DNA of 64,000 nt from Verrucomicrobiota bacterium (GCA_026397915.1 JAPLTX010000012.1:106253-170252); one strand, 5' to 3'. Shown: positions 25,212-35,379, counted from the stretch's first letter. Notes: generated by a model not told the origin, from the sequence alone. Made by a program: numbers and translations.

Positions 25212-26861
25212 ATGAAGAATAGTGCGCTATGGGGTGCGTTGGTCTTGTTCGGCTTTGCCAGCCACCTGCAGTCTGTCGCGGCGGCTGAGGTGGTGGTTTC
25301 CGGCTCGCCGGCAAAAGAGAGCGTCTTTGCGGGGGCCTATAAATCGCTCCGGCTTGGAAGACTGGATGTGGACCTGCGCTGGTTTCACGACCCGGTGTGG
25401 CGCCAGCGCATGACGGACCTTTTCAAGAGCTACGGCTTCCGCGTGTTCCGCCTGCACTTCAATCCATATCAACACTGGAAATCGCCGGTCATAGAATGGG
25501 GTCACTTGGCGCCCCTCTGGGGAGGAACAGTCAAGGATGTCCTGGGTGATGAAGAGTTTCTGGCATGGCTCGCGGAGAACGATTTCAAGGGCATCGTTCA
25601 AGTAAACGCGGACAACTTCTACGATCCGCGCCGGAAAGGAATCTTTGAGCTGCGCAAGCATCCCGAGTATGTGGACGCGGCGGCAGCCGAACAAGCCGAA
25701 CTGGTGGCCTTGGCCAAACGGCGTGGGTATGCCGACCGCATCTACTATTGGGAACTTGGGAACGAGGATTGGCAAACCACGCCGCCGGAATTCTTCGCCA
25801 ACGTGTGCGCCCGGTTCATGCGCGCGATGAAGAAGGCCGATCCCGCCATCCGGCTTGGTGTGGTGGCTCAGGCGCCCGATTGGGATTACCGGCCGCCCAA
25901 ACTGGAGGGGATCGTAGGTCCATTCATGGGCTTGACAGACCCGGAGACGAATAGTCGGCCGCCCAACAAGGAGTGGAGCGTTGGTGATACCGCACAGCAG
26001 CCTGGCTGGACCACGCGCTTTCTTACCGAACTGAAGCGGCTGGGCATCCCCGCGGAGTGGGTCGATTTTGCGGTGCACCATGCCTACGCGGATGGGCCGC
26101 CCGACCTTGCGACCGGCACGCGCAAGTCGCCCACGGACATACCGCCGATTGAAGCAGATTGGGCGCGCTACCAGCGCCCCTTCGGGAACGCGTGTGGATC
26201 TCTTGGGGCGCTGGCTGCGCTGTTAGACAGGCTCGGCTACGCTCGCACACGCGTCGATGTCAACGAGTTCCGGCGAGGCGGATACAATAGCTTTTACAAC
26301 CGTTCGTTCATGAACGCCCTGGCCAACGCCGATGCGTGGATGAGTCTCGTCCAGCATCCGCGTGTTTCGGGCGCCCTGATCTGGGATAGTTTCAATGACG
26401 GCGATTTTGGCGAGGATGGCAAGAGAGTGTGGAGCCGCGATCAAGGCTGGGGCATTTTCATCCGCGTGGGCGACCGATTTCTTGCTTCCCCCGTGGCAGA
26501 GATGTATCAGCTTTTCGACCGCCTGCTTGCAGACGGAGACGATGTGCTGACTTGCCGTGCCGACAGTAGTGTGTATGCCCTCGCCACTCGCGGCAGCCGG
26601 GGCATAAAAGTGCTGGTGCTGAACAAAGGCGACGAATGCGATGTGGGTATTCGCTTTGATGGCGTTGCCTTGTCGCCCCAAGGCCGCGCCACCGTGTGCG
26701 AGTTGCAGTGCGACGACCTGGGGGCGTTCACCGTGCATCCATCGACCGGTGAAGTCCGAAGTTTTGCCGTTGTTGATCGCCCGCCCGCCGTGATGGGTGG
26801 CAACCATCTGACTTATCGCCTGCGCCGGCACTCCCTGACACTATTCGAGATTTCCCCGTAA
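25212..26861 (+). CDS. Secreted glycoside hydrolase, GH51/GH39-like TIM barrel
   Basis: A 549-residue protein with a signal peptide (start 25212; an in-frame ATG at 25191 overlaps the previous stop). The clan-A pattern is visible: acid/base E185 in WELGNEDW and candidate nucleophile E352 in DVNEFRRGG, followed by a beta-sandwich C-terminus (IKVLVLNKGDECDVGIRF). This layout is like alpha-L-arabinofuranosidases and related retaining enzymes. It follows two DUF1080 genes with short gaps, so it is probably co-transcribed. Confidence 0.75.
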   Translation: MKNSALWGALVLFGFASHLQSVAAAEVVVSGSPAKESVFAGAYKSLRLGRLDVDLRWFHDPVWRQRMTDLFKSYGFRVFRLHFNPYQHWKSPVIEWGHLAPLWGGTVKDVLGDEEFLAWLAENDFKGIVQVNADNFYDPRRKGIFELRKHPEYVDAAAAEQAELVALAKRRGYADRIYYWELGNEDWQTTPPEFFANVCARFMRAMKKADPAIRLGVVAQAPDWDYRPPKLEGIVGPFMGLTDPETNSRPPNKEWSVGDTAQQPGWTTRFLTELKRLGIPAEWVDFAVHHAYADGPPDLATGTRKSPTDIPPIEADWARYQRPFGNACGSLGALAALLDRLGYARTRVDVNEFRRGGYNSFYNRSFMNALANADAWMSLVQHPRVSGALIWDSFNDGDFGEDGKRVWSRDQGWGIFIRVGDRFLASPVAEMYQLFDRLLADGDDVLTCRADSSVYALATRGSRGIKVLVLNKGDECDVGIRFDGVALSPQGRATVCELQCDDLGAFTVHPSTGEVRSFAVVDRPPAVMGGNHLTYRLRRHSLTLFEISP

Positions 26862-27184
26862 CAAAATGGTCCGCTCAGCGTGCACTCCAAGTTGCATCAA
26901 CGACCACTTCACAGCCGCACCGGTCAATCTCGCGGACAGCGCGTATCTGTTGTGTGGTGGACAGAACAGGACAGTCATTGTGGCATTACTTCGGCTGTGC
27001 CAACGCGCGTTGCTTCGGCGGCGGCGACGGCCAGATTTGAGTTGCGGCCATTCGCGCGCGAAGAGGCGAATAAGATGACGGTCGCGCGAAAAAGAGTTGG
27101 CGCTCCTCAGTAGCGTCGTGCTCGCGCAAGTGTTGCCAAACCGGAAGTTGAATTTCGAGGCGTTCCCCGACAAACTCGGCGCAG
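26862..27184. other. 323-bp intergenic region, no supported gene
   Basis: Small open frames here lack a ribosome site and family features. A stretch near 27085-27180 reads as KELALLSSVVLAQVLPNRK in one frame and may be a decayed coding fragment, but I cannot name it. I see no hairpin terminator or tRNA. Confidence 0.4.
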
Positions 27185-29401
27185 ATGAAACTTGGATTGC
27201 ACTTTTTCCTCGTGTCGCTTGTCGCCCTGACGAATGTAGCCGGCGCAGAACAACCATCATCTGCCGTTGGCAAACTCCGTCGCATTCCCGACACCCGCTA
27301 TGAACTGCACGGTGTGGCGCGCGAATACATCGCGGCAATCACGGCGAACTGGCTGCTGACAATGCCGGACAGGAATCCGGCGATCTTGCAGATGTTTGCC
27401 GACCGGGACAAGCAACCGCATCGCAATCTGCTGCGGTGGTCAGGGGAGTTCGCTGGCAAGTATCTCACCGGCGCTACTCAGGTGCTGCGGCTGACGCACG
27501 ATCCGAAACTGAAGGACTATCTTGCCAAATTTGTGGCGAACCTGGTGCGGCTTCAGGCGGAGGATGGCTATCTGGGGCCGTTTCCATCGATCAACCGGCT
27601 GGAAGGAAAGGGCGGCACTTGGGATGCCTGGGGGCATTACCACATCATGCTCGGTTTGCTGCTCTGGTATGAGGAGACGGGCGACCCGCAGGCGCTCCAA
27701 TGTGCGGTGAAGATCGGCGATCTTCTCTGCCGGAAGTTCCTCCACGCCGGGAAACGCATTGTGGACACCGGCAGTGCGGAAACGAACCACTCCGTGATCC
27801 ACTCGTTGTGCCTGCTTTACAAGGTCACGAAAACGCCGGCCTACCTGGAACTGGCCCGCCAGATCGCGGACGAGGAGTTTCCGGCCAAAGGTGCGGGGGA
27901 TTACGTGCTCGTGGCGCTGGCGGGCCGGGAGTTTTACCAAGGCCCGAAGCCGCGCTGGGAAAGCCTGCATTCGATCCAGGGGATCGTGGAGTTGTATTGG
28001 ATCACGGGCGATGAGCACTACCGCAAGGCCTTCGAGCAGCTCTGGTGGAGCATTGCGAAACTCGACCGCCACAACAACGGCGGTTTTTCCTCCGGCGAAC
28101 AGGCGCGGGGGAATCCGTATCACCAGGGTGCCATTGAGACCTGCTGCACCGTCGCATGGATCGCGATGGGGGTGGATATGCTGCGCCTCACCGACAACTC
28201 CGTGGTGGCCGATGAACTGGAGCTTTCCACGCTCAATCAGGTGTTGGGATACCAGCATCGTTCCGGCAAGTGGTGCACCTACAACACGCCGATGGACGGC
28301 GTGCGCGGCAACAGCATGAAGCAGATCGCCTTTCAGGTTCGCCCTGGGAGCGAGGAGATCAACTGTTGCAGCGCCAATGCGCCGCGCGGCTTCGGCATGA
28401 TCAGCGACTGGGCGTTGATGACCGATGGGCAAGGCCTGGTCCTGAATTGGTATGGCCCGTCCACCTTGAGCGCCAGGCTGAACGGCACGGCGGTGGCGAT
28501 CAAACAACAGACGGACTATCCGCGCGACGGCCGGGTCGTGCTCAACGTTTTACCGGAGCGCGACCTGCGGTTCCCGTTGAAACTGCGCATCCCGCACTGG
28601 TCGGCCACGAGCCGCGTGCAGGTGAACGGCCAGCCGGTTCGCGATGTAAAACCGGGCGCCTATCTCGTTTTGGATCGCGAGTGGAAACCCGGCGACACCG
28701 TGCAGGTGGATCTCGACATGTCATTGCATTACTGGGCGGGCGAACGGGAGTGCGCTGACGCCACATCCATCTACCGCGGCCCGCTGTTGCTGGTTTATGA
28801 ACTGGATCACCAGTGGCCGACTCACAATCCAGCCATCCACTTCAGCGCCGGGTGGAAGCATCTCGGCCATTCGTCGGTAACGAAGGAAATCGGTGCGTCC
28901 CTCGAAGCCACGTTTGAAGGCACGGTTGTTACCTGGAAAGGCAGCAAGTTTGACGATGCCGGAAAGGCGCGCGTGACTATCGACGGCAACGAAATCGCCG
29001 TCGTGGATCAATACGGCCCGAAACGCGGCGATCCTTTCAAATGGGAATGTCGCGACCTCCAAGCCGGCAAACACACCATCAAGCTTACGGTTCTCGACGA
29101 AAAGAATCCCGACTCCAAAGAGCATTGGCTCAATGTTGGCAGCATTGATCCACCCGTCTATGCCGGGCCGGTGTTCGACGCCGCCACGATGGACGGAAGC
29201 ATCGTGTCCGCCGACGGGGCGATGGCGCCGTTGCTGATGATGGAGTTCACGAACACCGATGGAAAGAAAGTGCGGCTGCGTGACTACGGCACCGCTGGCG
29301 AAGGCGGCGTCCATTACCTTTCATGGCTGAAAGTGCAGCACGTCAAGCCGGCGCCGTTTTCCGAAGCGAACCCATTACGCAGCAGCCATTCCACGCGATG
29401 A
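27185..29401 (+). CDS. GH127-like beta-L-arabinofuranosidase (DUF1680), secreted
   Basis: A 738-residue protein with a signal peptide (MKLGLHFFLVSLVALTNVAGA) and an (alpha/alpha)6 barrel. The cysteine/zinc site of GH127 is present: E318-T-C320-C321 (ETCCTV) and C394-C395 (NCCSANAPRG), matching the Glu-x-Cys and Cys-Cys pairs of the bifidobacterial HypBA1 enzyme. A beta-sandwich and a C-terminal extra domain follow. It would remove beta-L-arabinofuranose from plant glycans, or act on a related sugar. Confidence 0.88.
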   Translation: MKLGLHFFLVSLVALTNVAGAEQPSSAVGKLRRIPDTRYELHGVAREYIAAITANWLLTMPDRNPAILQMFADRDKQPHRNLLRWSGEFAGKYLTGATQVLRLTHDPKLKDYLAKFVANLVRLQAEDGYLGPFPSINRLEGKGGTWDAWGHYHIMLGLLLWYEETGDPQALQCAVKIGDLLCRKFLHAGKRIVDTGSAETNHSVIHSLCLLYKVTKTPAYLELARQIADEEFPAKGAGDYVLVALAGREFYQGPKPRWESLHSIQGIVELYWITGDEHYRKAFEQLWWSIAKLDRHNNGGFSSGEQARGNPYHQGAIETCCTVAWIAMGVDMLRLTDNSVVADELELSTLNQVLGYQHRSGKWCTYNTPMDGVRGNSMKQIAFQVRPGSEEINCCSANAPRGFGMISDWALMTDGQGLVLNWYGPSTLSARLNGTAVAIKQQTDYPRDGRVVLNVLPERDLRFPLKLRIPHWSATSRVQVNGQPVRDVKPGAYLVLDREWKPGDTVQVDLDMSLHYWAGERECADATSIYRGPLLLVYELDHQWPTHNPAIHFSAGWKHLGHSSVTKEIGASLEATFEGTVVTWKGSKFDDAGKARVTIDGNEIAVVDQYGPKRGDPFKWECRDLQAGKHTIKLTVLDEKNPDSKEHWLNVGSIDPPVYAGPVFDAATMDGSIVSADGAMAPLLMMEFTNTDGKKVRLRDYGTAGEGGVHYLSWLKVQHVKPAPFSEANPLRSSHSTR

Positions 29402-29512
29402 AGGGATGGAAGGTCTGAGGGCGCACGTTTTGCATTCGACAAGTGACTTGACGTCAAAGGCTTCACCAGCGCACGAAGTGATTTGCCAGGGCAGATCAAG
29501 GATGAACAGAAA

Positions 29513-30871
29513 ATGAAAACATACAAAGCTTCCACCCTTTCCGCGGCCTGCGCCGCTCTCGCTCTCATCTTTTCACTCAGCGCCAGTCCGCTCCGCGCCG
29601 AGGACGCCAACGGATTCGTGCCGCTCTTCAACGGACGCGACCTTACCGGCTGGGTGCCGTTGAACGTCGCGGCGGACACGTTCTTCGTGCGCGACGGGAT
29701 GATCATTGACACGGGCTTGCCGATCGGGCTGATGCGCACGGCACGGATGTATGAGAACTTCATCCTCGAACTGGAGTGGCGGCACATGAAGGAGGCCGGC
29801 AACAGCGGCGTGTTTACGTGGGCGGACGGGCTGCCGTCAGTCGGCGGGCCGTTCCCGCGCGGCATCGAGGTGCAGGTGCTCGACCCCGGCTACGCGAAGC
29901 GGCCGGGCGCGAACGAGTGGTTCACAACCCACGGCGATATCTTTCCTGTGCGCGGCGCGACCATGACGCCGACGGGCCGGATCTCGAAGACCGGCGGGCG
30001 CAGTTTTCCTGTCGAGGACCGCACCAAGCCGTCGCCGGAGTGGAACCATTACCGGCTCGTCGCCAACCGCGGCGAGCTGCGGCTCTCGGTGAACGGCAAG
30101 GAAGTGACCGTCGGCAAGGATTGCGTGCCACGCAAAGGCTTCCTCTGCCTCGAAGCAGAGGGCAGTGAGTGCCAGTTCCGCAACTTGCGCATCAAGGAGC
30201 TGCCCACCTCGAACACGTCGCCGGAGCAGACCGCCAACCCTTACGAGGGTTTCCGCCAGCTTTTCAACGGCAAGGATTTCGGCGGATGGAAAACCAACGA
30301 GGCCGTGAACGCCGTCTGGAGCGCGCGCGGCTCGCATTTCGTAAGCAAGGGCGGCGTGAAGGGCCGCAAGCTCGACCTGTGGACGGACAAAAGCTACCGC
30401 GACTTCGTGCTCTACGTGGACTGGCGGCTCACGAAAAAGCCGGCGTTGAAAGCGCTGCCGACGTTCATGCCCGACGGCCTCTACGCGCGCGACGAGAAGC
30501 GCCAGATCATCCGCAAGGAAATCCCCGACGCCGGTGATAGCGGCATTTTCCTGCGCGGCGACGGACGCTACCAAGTGAACATCTGGAGCCAGCCGATGGG
30601 ATCCGGCGACATCAACGAGCTGCACAAGGACGAGAAGCTGCCCGCCGACCTGCGCCGTCAGATGCTGCCGAAGGTAAAGGCCGACGCTCCGTTCGGAAAG
30701 TGGAACCGCTTCTTCATCACGCTCAAGGGCGACCGCGTGACCGTCGTCCTCAACGATCAGACCGTGATCGAGAATTGCCCGCTGCCCGGCATCGCGTCCG
30801 ACGGTCCCATCGCGCTGCAATACCACGGCGACGACCTGGAGTTCACCAACATCTTCATCCGGGAATTGTAG
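29513..30871 (+). CDS. Double-domain DUF1080 secreted protein
   Basis: A 452-residue protein with a signal peptide (to SPLRAEDA) and two DUF1080 domains: GFVPLFNGRDLTGWVPL at about residue 35 and GFRQLFNGKDFGGWKTN at about residue 245. The signal region ending AED..GFVPLFNG is very like that of 23737. The two domains may act on different linkages, or one may only bind. It stands 111 bases after the GH127-like gene. Confidence 0.9.
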   Translation: MKTYKASTLSAACAALALIFSLSASPLRAEDANGFVPLFNGRDLTGWVPLNVAADTFFVRDGMIIDTGLPIGLMRTARMYENFILELEWRHMKEAGNSGVFTWADGLPSVGGPFPRGIEVQVLDPGYAKRPGANEWFTTHGDIFPVRGATMTPTGRISKTGGRSFPVEDRTKPSPEWNHYRLVANRGELRLSVNGKEVTVGKDCVPRKGFLCLEAEGSECQFRNLRIKELPTSNTSPEQTANPYEGFRQLFNGKDFGGWKTNEAVNAVWSARGSHFVSKGGVKGRKLDLWTDKSYRDFVLYVDWRLTKKPALKALPTFMPDGLYARDEKRQIIRKEIPDAGDSGIFLRGDGRYQVNIWSQPMGSGDINELHKDEKLPADLRRQMLPKVKADAPFGKWNRFFITLKGDRVTVVLNDQTVIENCPLPGIASDGPIALQYHGDDLEFTNIFIREL

Positions 30872-30920
30872 CCGGCAGCCGGACGGAGGATTTCAGCTTT
30901 ACTCGCAGGCGTCCGGTTGA

Positions 30921-30943
30921 GTATTATTTTGAAATCGAAATTA
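30921..30943 (+). promoter_or_regulatory. 23-bp shared upstream motif, copy 2
   Basis: Identical over 23 bp to 23688-23710, and 30 bases before the ATG at 30974. The spacing to the start codon is nearly the same in both places. An alternative reading takes ttgagt (30917-30922) as -35 and attaag (30940-30945) as -10. Confidence 0.5.
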
Positions 30944-30973
30944 AGCCGTTTCATTCAATTCAAGGACTTGCTC

Positions 30974-31843
30974 ATGAATGCATCTATTGATCGCCGGGAA
31001 TTCATCCAAACAAGCGGACTTATCGCCGCAGGCATGGCGGTGGCGTTTCCGTCGGGGCGTGCGTCAGCGGCGGAAGCGGGCGGGCGCATGAAGAAGGCGG
31101 TCGGCTGGGGCATGATCGTCGAGCCGAAGCTGTCGGTGGAAGACAAGTTCCGCGTGGCGAAGGATGCCGGGTTCGAAGGCGTGGAGGTGTCGCGTTACGC
31201 CGCGAAGAAGGGCGCGACGGAGCCGAAGGAACTGACGCGAGCCAGCGAGAAGGTCGGCATTCCCATCCACGGCGTCTCGAACGGCAGCAACCCGGACCTC
31301 AAAGAGGCCATTGACGACGCGGCAATCTATGGCAGCGACACGGTCTTGCATGTCGTGCGCACGGATCCTGAAACGCCGTTCATGGAGAATTACAAGCGCA
31401 CGCAGGAACTGATCCGCTCGGCGATTCCGCACGCCGAGAAAAAGCGCGTGAAGATTTGTGTCGAGAACGTTTGGGCGACATTCCTCATCGAGCCGTTGAC
31501 GATGGCCCGATACATTGACGAGATCGGCAGCCCGTGGGTGAAAGCTTATTTCGATGTGGGCAACGTGATGCGTTGGGGCTGGCCGCAGCATTGGATCGAG
31601 GTGCTCGGCAAGCGCATCGAGAAGATTCACATCAAGGAATACAGCCTGAAAGTCGCGATGAAGGAAGGGATGGGCAAAGGCTTCGACTTCCCGATCGGCC
31701 AGGGCGACATCAACTGGAAGCGGGTCCGCGAGGAGTTGAAGAAGATCGGATTCCAAAGCTGGGCCACTTCCGAAGTGCGCGGCGGCGACCGCAAACGGCT
31801 GGCTGAAATTTCCGCCGAAATGGACCGCGTCCTTTACGCTTGA
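30974..31843 (+). CDS. Tat-exported sugar phosphate isomerase/epimerase-family TIM barrel
   Basis: A 289-residue protein with a twin-arginine leader (DRREFIQTSGLIAAGMAVAF) and an AP-endonuclease-2-type barrel. Metal-ligand positions are seen in ICVENVW, AYFDVGN and KIHIKEYSL. Members isomerise or epimerise free sugars or act as lyases on 3-keto-glycosides. It opens a seven-gene operon reaching 39636 and is followed after 10 bases by a Tat-exported oxidoreductase, which suggests a two-step periplasmic pathway. Confidence 0.88.
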   Translation: MNASIDRREFIQTSGLIAAGMAVAFPSGRASAAEAGGRMKKAVGWGMIVEPKLSVEDKFRVAKDAGFEGVEVSRYAAKKGATEPKELTRASEKVGIPIHGVSNGSNPDLKEAIDDAAIYGSDTVLHVVRTDPETPFMENYKRTQELIRSAIPHAEKKRVKICVENVWATFLIEPLTMARYIDEIGSPWVKAYFDVGNVMRWGWPQHWIEVLGKRIEKIHIKEYSLKVAMKEGMGKGFDFPIGQGDINWKRVREELKKIGFQSWATSEVRGGDRKRLAEISAEMDRVLYA

Positions 31844-31853
31844 GGAGCCTCCG

Positions 31854-33197
31854 ATGAAAACACGCCGCCAGTTCCTTCGCGCCGCCGCGATGACGGTGTT
31901 CGGCGCGCCTTTCATCCTTCCCGCCGGCCTGCGCGCCGCGTCGCCGAACAGCAAGCTTTCCCACGCCTGCATCGGCGTCACGCGGATGGGTCACAACGAC
32001 CTCAAGAACTTCCAAGACCACGAGCGTCTCCAGATTGTCGCGCTATGCGACGTGGACACCAAGCATCTGGACACGGCAGCCAAAATCGTGCCGGGCGCGC
32101 GGCTCTACACCGACTGGCGCGAGTTGTTTGAGAAGGAGGGCGACAAGATTGATTCAGTGAACGTCACGGTGCCGGATCACATGCATTTCCCGATCGCCTA
32201 CACGGCGGTCCAGCGCGGCAAGAACCTCTATTGCCAGAAACCGATGTGCCACGACTTGGCCGAGGTTCGGAAGCTGAGCGCGGAGGCCATCAAGAAAGGC
32301 ATCGTTACGCAGCTCGGCACGCAGTTCGCTTCCAGCATTGCCGACCGCATGACCGTGCAGCTCATCAAGCGCGGCGCCATCGGGAAGATCAAGCACGTCT
32401 ATCTTTGCTCCAACCGTCCCGCGCCGAACCGTCTCAAAGGCCCGCGACCGGCCACGAGCGAGGAACCGCCGCCGCATTTGAAGTGGGACCTCTGGATCGG
32501 CAATGCGCCGATGCGGCCGTTTGCACCCGACACGTATCATCCGGCGAAGTGGCGCGGTTGGCAGGATTTCGGCACGAGTTGGTGCGCTGACATGGGCTGC
32601 CACATCCTCGATGGGACGTGGCGCGGCCTCAACCTGAAGGCGCCGACGAGCGTCGTGGCCGAGGTGGAGGAGTCGTGGAGGAACTCGCCCGAGCGCCGTG
32701 CCGACAACTGGCCGCAGAACGAGCGCGTGACGTGGACGTTCCCCGGCAACGAGATGATCGCGGGCAAGGAACTGGTCGTGGAGTGGTTCGACGGGCCGGA
32801 ATTCCTGCCGCCGAAAGAAGCGCAAGACCTCAATCCAACCGGCAAGTATCCGAAAGAGTCTGCGTTGCTGGTTGGCACCGAGGGCGCGATCCTTCACGAG
32901 CACCAGACGGGGCCGCAGTTGCTGCCGAAGGAGAAGTTCCAAGGCTACGAGCGCCCGAAGCCGCCGCCGCAAAATCACTATCATCATTATGTGGACGCGT
33001 GCCTCGGTGGTGAGAAGACGGAATCGCATTTCGCCCAAACCGGGCCGATGACCGAGACGATTCTGTTGGGCACCATCGCCATCCGTTGTCCCGACCAAAA
33101 ACTGGCGTGGGACGCCGCCGCGATGAAATTTCCCAACTGCCCGGAAGCGAATCGTTATCTGAAGCGAACATATCGCGCTGGTTGGCAGGTTGGCTGA
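31854..33197 (+). CDS. Tat-exported Gfo/Idh/MocA oxidoreductase
   Basis: A 447-residue protein. The leader TRRQFLRAAAMTVFG is a clear Tat signal, needed because the enzyme folds around NAD before export. The cofactor domain runs through IVALCDVDTKHLDTAA and the catalytic region reads CQKPMCHDLAEV (QKP in place of the commoner EKP). It probably oxidises a hydroxyl on a glycoside. It is the second gene of the operon. Confidence 0.9.
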   Translation: MKTRRQFLRAAAMTVFGAPFILPAGLRAASPNSKLSHACIGVTRMGHNDLKNFQDHERLQIVALCDVDTKHLDTAAKIVPGARLYTDWRELFEKEGDKIDSVNVTVPDHMHFPIAYTAVQRGKNLYCQKPMCHDLAEVRKLSAEAIKKGIVTQLGTQFASSIADRMTVQLIKRGAIGKIKHVYLCSNRPAPNRLKGPRPATSEEPPPHLKWDLWIGNAPMRPFAPDTYHPAKWRGWQDFGTSWCADMGCHILDGTWRGLNLKAPTSVVAEVEESWRNSPERRADNWPQNERVTWTFPGNEMIAGKELVVEWFDGPEFLPPKEAQDLNPTGKYPKESALLVGTEGAILHEHQTGPQLLPKEKFQGYERPKPPPQNHYHHYVDACLGGEKTESHFAQTGPMTETILLGTIAIRCPDQKLAWDAAAMKFPNCPEANRYLKRTYRAGWQVG

Positions 33198-33231
33198 GCG
33201 CGAATCGAAGACTGTTCAAGGAGCCGCACCC

Positions 33232-34533
33232 ATGAGCAACACCACCGCAGTCTCCACGCCGGCCCGCTGGTATCAAGGCGTGACGCGCTACCAGTGGCTC
33301 GTGCTGGTGATCGCGTCGGCGGGCTGGGTGTTCGATGCATTCGAGGGGCAGGTGTTCAACATCACCCGCAACGATCTGCTCACGGACATCCTGCGGGCGC
33401 AACACAACGCGCCGGAGGTGCGGCAATGGGGCGATATTTTCCTAGGCATCTTTCTGGCCGGCGGCGCGTTCGGCGGGATTCTGTTCGGATCGCTGGCTGA
33501 CCGTTGGGGGCGCAAACCGATCATGGTAGCGACCATTTTGTTCTACTCCGTCTTCGCCGGGCTGACGTATTTTGCGACGGAACTCTGGCAGGTCGGCGTG
33601 CTACGGTTTTTCGTCGCTATGGGCGTCGGCGGCGAATGGGCAGTGGCGGCGACACTGGTGGCGGAAGTTTTTCCACAACATGCGCGGGCGCACGCCTCGG
33701 GGATTTTTCACGCCACGAGCACCATCGGCACGTGGGTGGCGGCGGGGGTGGGCCTCGCAGTCGGCGCGCAGTGGCGTTACGCGTATCTCATCAGCGTGCT
33801 GCCGGCGATGCTGGTGCTGTGGGTGTGGTCGAGTGTGAAGGAGCCGGAAAGCTGGACGAGCGCGCGCGACAAGGCCGCCACGGGCGAGGGCGGCAAGCTC
33901 GGCAGTTTTCGCGAACTGTTCCTCCATCGCGTCTGGGGGCCGCGCGCGCTGCTCGGCATGGTGCTCGCTGCGGTGGGCCTCGGAACGTTCTGGAGCGTGA
34001 CCGTGGCCGGCCAGGACCTCGCGCTGGATCTGCTGCGGCGAAGTGGAGTGGACTCGGTCGAAGCGGCAGCGAATGCAAAGTTCGCTTATGGCGTCATTGA
34101 GACAATCGGCATGGCTGTTGGCTTGTTGTCGTTCGGGCCGCTTTGCGTGCGGCTGGGACGGAAGAAGACGTTCATCCTGCTACAGGTTCTCTCACTGATC
34201 ATCGTCCCAATCACGTGCTATCTGCCGACGACTTACACGCAGTTGCTGCTGCTCCTGCCGCTGATGGGCTTCGCCACGCTCAGCATACACGCCGGGTTTG
34301 CGATCTACTTCCCAGAGCTGTTTCCCAACCATCTCCGATCAACGGCCGCGGGTTTCTGCTTCAACGCGGGCCGGCTGCTGGCGTCGCCCGTGCTGATCTT
34401 CTCCGGCTGGCTGAAGGCGCTGCCGGGGATGAACCTCCAGTTGGCCATCACGCTGATGGGGATGCTGTTTGTAATCGGCATCGTGGCGGTGCTCTTCCTG
34501 CCGGAAACCAAAGACCAACCTCTGCCCGAATGA
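33232..34533 (+). CDS. MFS transporter (sugar/organic acid type)
   Basis: A 433-residue, 12-helix carrier. The start at 33232 is chosen over 33190 because AAGGAG lies 8 bases upstream. Family signatures are GSLADRWGRKPIM in loop 2-3, MGVGGEWAVAATLVAEVFP, PELFPNHLRSTAAGF and the PETK end motif. It probably imports the sugar or aglycone released by the neighbouring exported enzymes. Its stop overlaps the NagB-like start by 4 bases. Confidence 0.9.
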   Translation: MSNTTAVSTPARWYQGVTRYQWLVLVIASAGWVFDAFEGQVFNITRNDLLTDILRAQHNAPEVRQWGDIFLGIFLAGGAFGGILFGSLADRWGRKPIMVATILFYSVFAGLTYFATELWQVGVLRFFVAMGVGGEWAVAATLVAEVFPQHARAHASGIFHATSTIGTWVAAGVGLAVGAQWRYAYLISVLPAMLVLWVWSSVKEPESWTSARDKAATGEGGKLGSFRELFLHRVWGPRALLGMVLAAVGLGTFWSVTVAGQDLALDLLRRSGVDSVEAAANAKFAYGVIETIGMAVGLLSFGPLCVRLGRKKTFILLQVLSLIIVPITCYLPTTYTQLLLLLPLMGFATLSIHAGFAIYFPELFPNHLRSTAAGFCFNAGRLLASPVLIFSGWLKALPGMNLQLAITLMGMLFVIGIVAVLFLPETKDQPLPE

Positions 34534-35375
34534 ACCTGCTTCCAGATTACTTGAAAGTTCCCGCTGCTGACCTCGGCAAAGGCACGCCCGTGAAGGTGCG
34601 TATCCTCGGCGACATAGCCTCCATCGGCCGCGACGTGGCCGAGGCGATGCACCGGGAAATCCTCAACGCGCGGGCGGAGGACCGTGGCGCGACGCTCATC
34701 GTGCCGGTCGGGCCGGTGGAACAGTTCCCGTTGCTCGCGAAGATGATCAACGACGAACGCATCAATTGTCGTGATGTCGTCCTCATCAACATGGACGAAT
34801 ACCTCACCGACGACGACCGTTTCATTCCTGCCGATCATCCGCTCAGCTTTCGCGGTTTCATGAATCGGCTGTTCTACGATCGGCTCGATCCTGTGTTCGC
34901 GCCGCTGCCGGAGAATCGCATCTTCCCTGACCCGCAGGATCCGGGCGCAGTGCCTCGTTTCATCGAACGTCGCGGCGGTGTGGACGCCTGTTTCGGCGGC
35001 ATCGGGATCAACGGCCACTTTGCTTTCAACGAACCGCCAGAGCCGGGCGTGACGATGAGCGTAGAGCAATTCGCCGCGCTGCCGACGCGTGTGCTGTCAC
35101 TGACGCGCGAGACGCGCACGATCAACTCCGTCACCGTCGGCGGCGAAATCGCGGTCATCCCACACCGCGCTGTGACGGTGGGCATGAAGGAATGCTTGGG
35201 CGCGCGTCGGCTGCGGCTTTACTGCAACCGCGTGTGGCAAAGCGCCGTGGCCCGCCGCGCGTTGCACGGGCCAATCACGGCGGCGTGTCCGGCGTCGCTG
35301 ATGCGGCTGCATCTCGACGCGGTGTTGACCGTAGCCGACTACGTGGCCCAGCCGCCGAACATCATGCTCCGATGA
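34530..35375 (+). CDS. Glucosamine-6-phosphate deaminase/6-phosphogluconolactonase-family protein
   Basis: A 281-residue NagB-fold protein. The lid motif NMDEYL and the catalytic loop GINGHFAFNEP are present. In NagB that loop reads DGHIAFNEP; here the Asp is Asn, while His and Glu are kept. NagB opens and deaminates glucosamine-6-phosphate. The substitution may change the reaction. Overlap with the MFS gene and a 4-base gap to a PIG-L deacetylase suggest amino-sugar handling, but no sugar kinase is present. Confidence 0.82.
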   Translation: MNLLPDYLKVPAADLGKGTPVKVRILGDIASIGRDVAEAMHREILNARAEDRGATLIVPVGPVEQFPLLAKMINDERINCRDVVLINMDEYLTDDDRFIPADHPLSFRGFMNRLFYDRLDPVFAPLPENRIFPDPQDPGAVPRFIERRGGVDACFGGIGINGHFAFNEPPEPGVTMSVEQFAALPTRVLSLTRETRTINSVTVGGEIAVIPHRAVTVGMKECLGARRLRLYCNRVWQSAVARRALHGPITAACPASLMRLHLDAVLTVADYVAQPPNIMLR

Positions 35376-35379
35376 CGAT

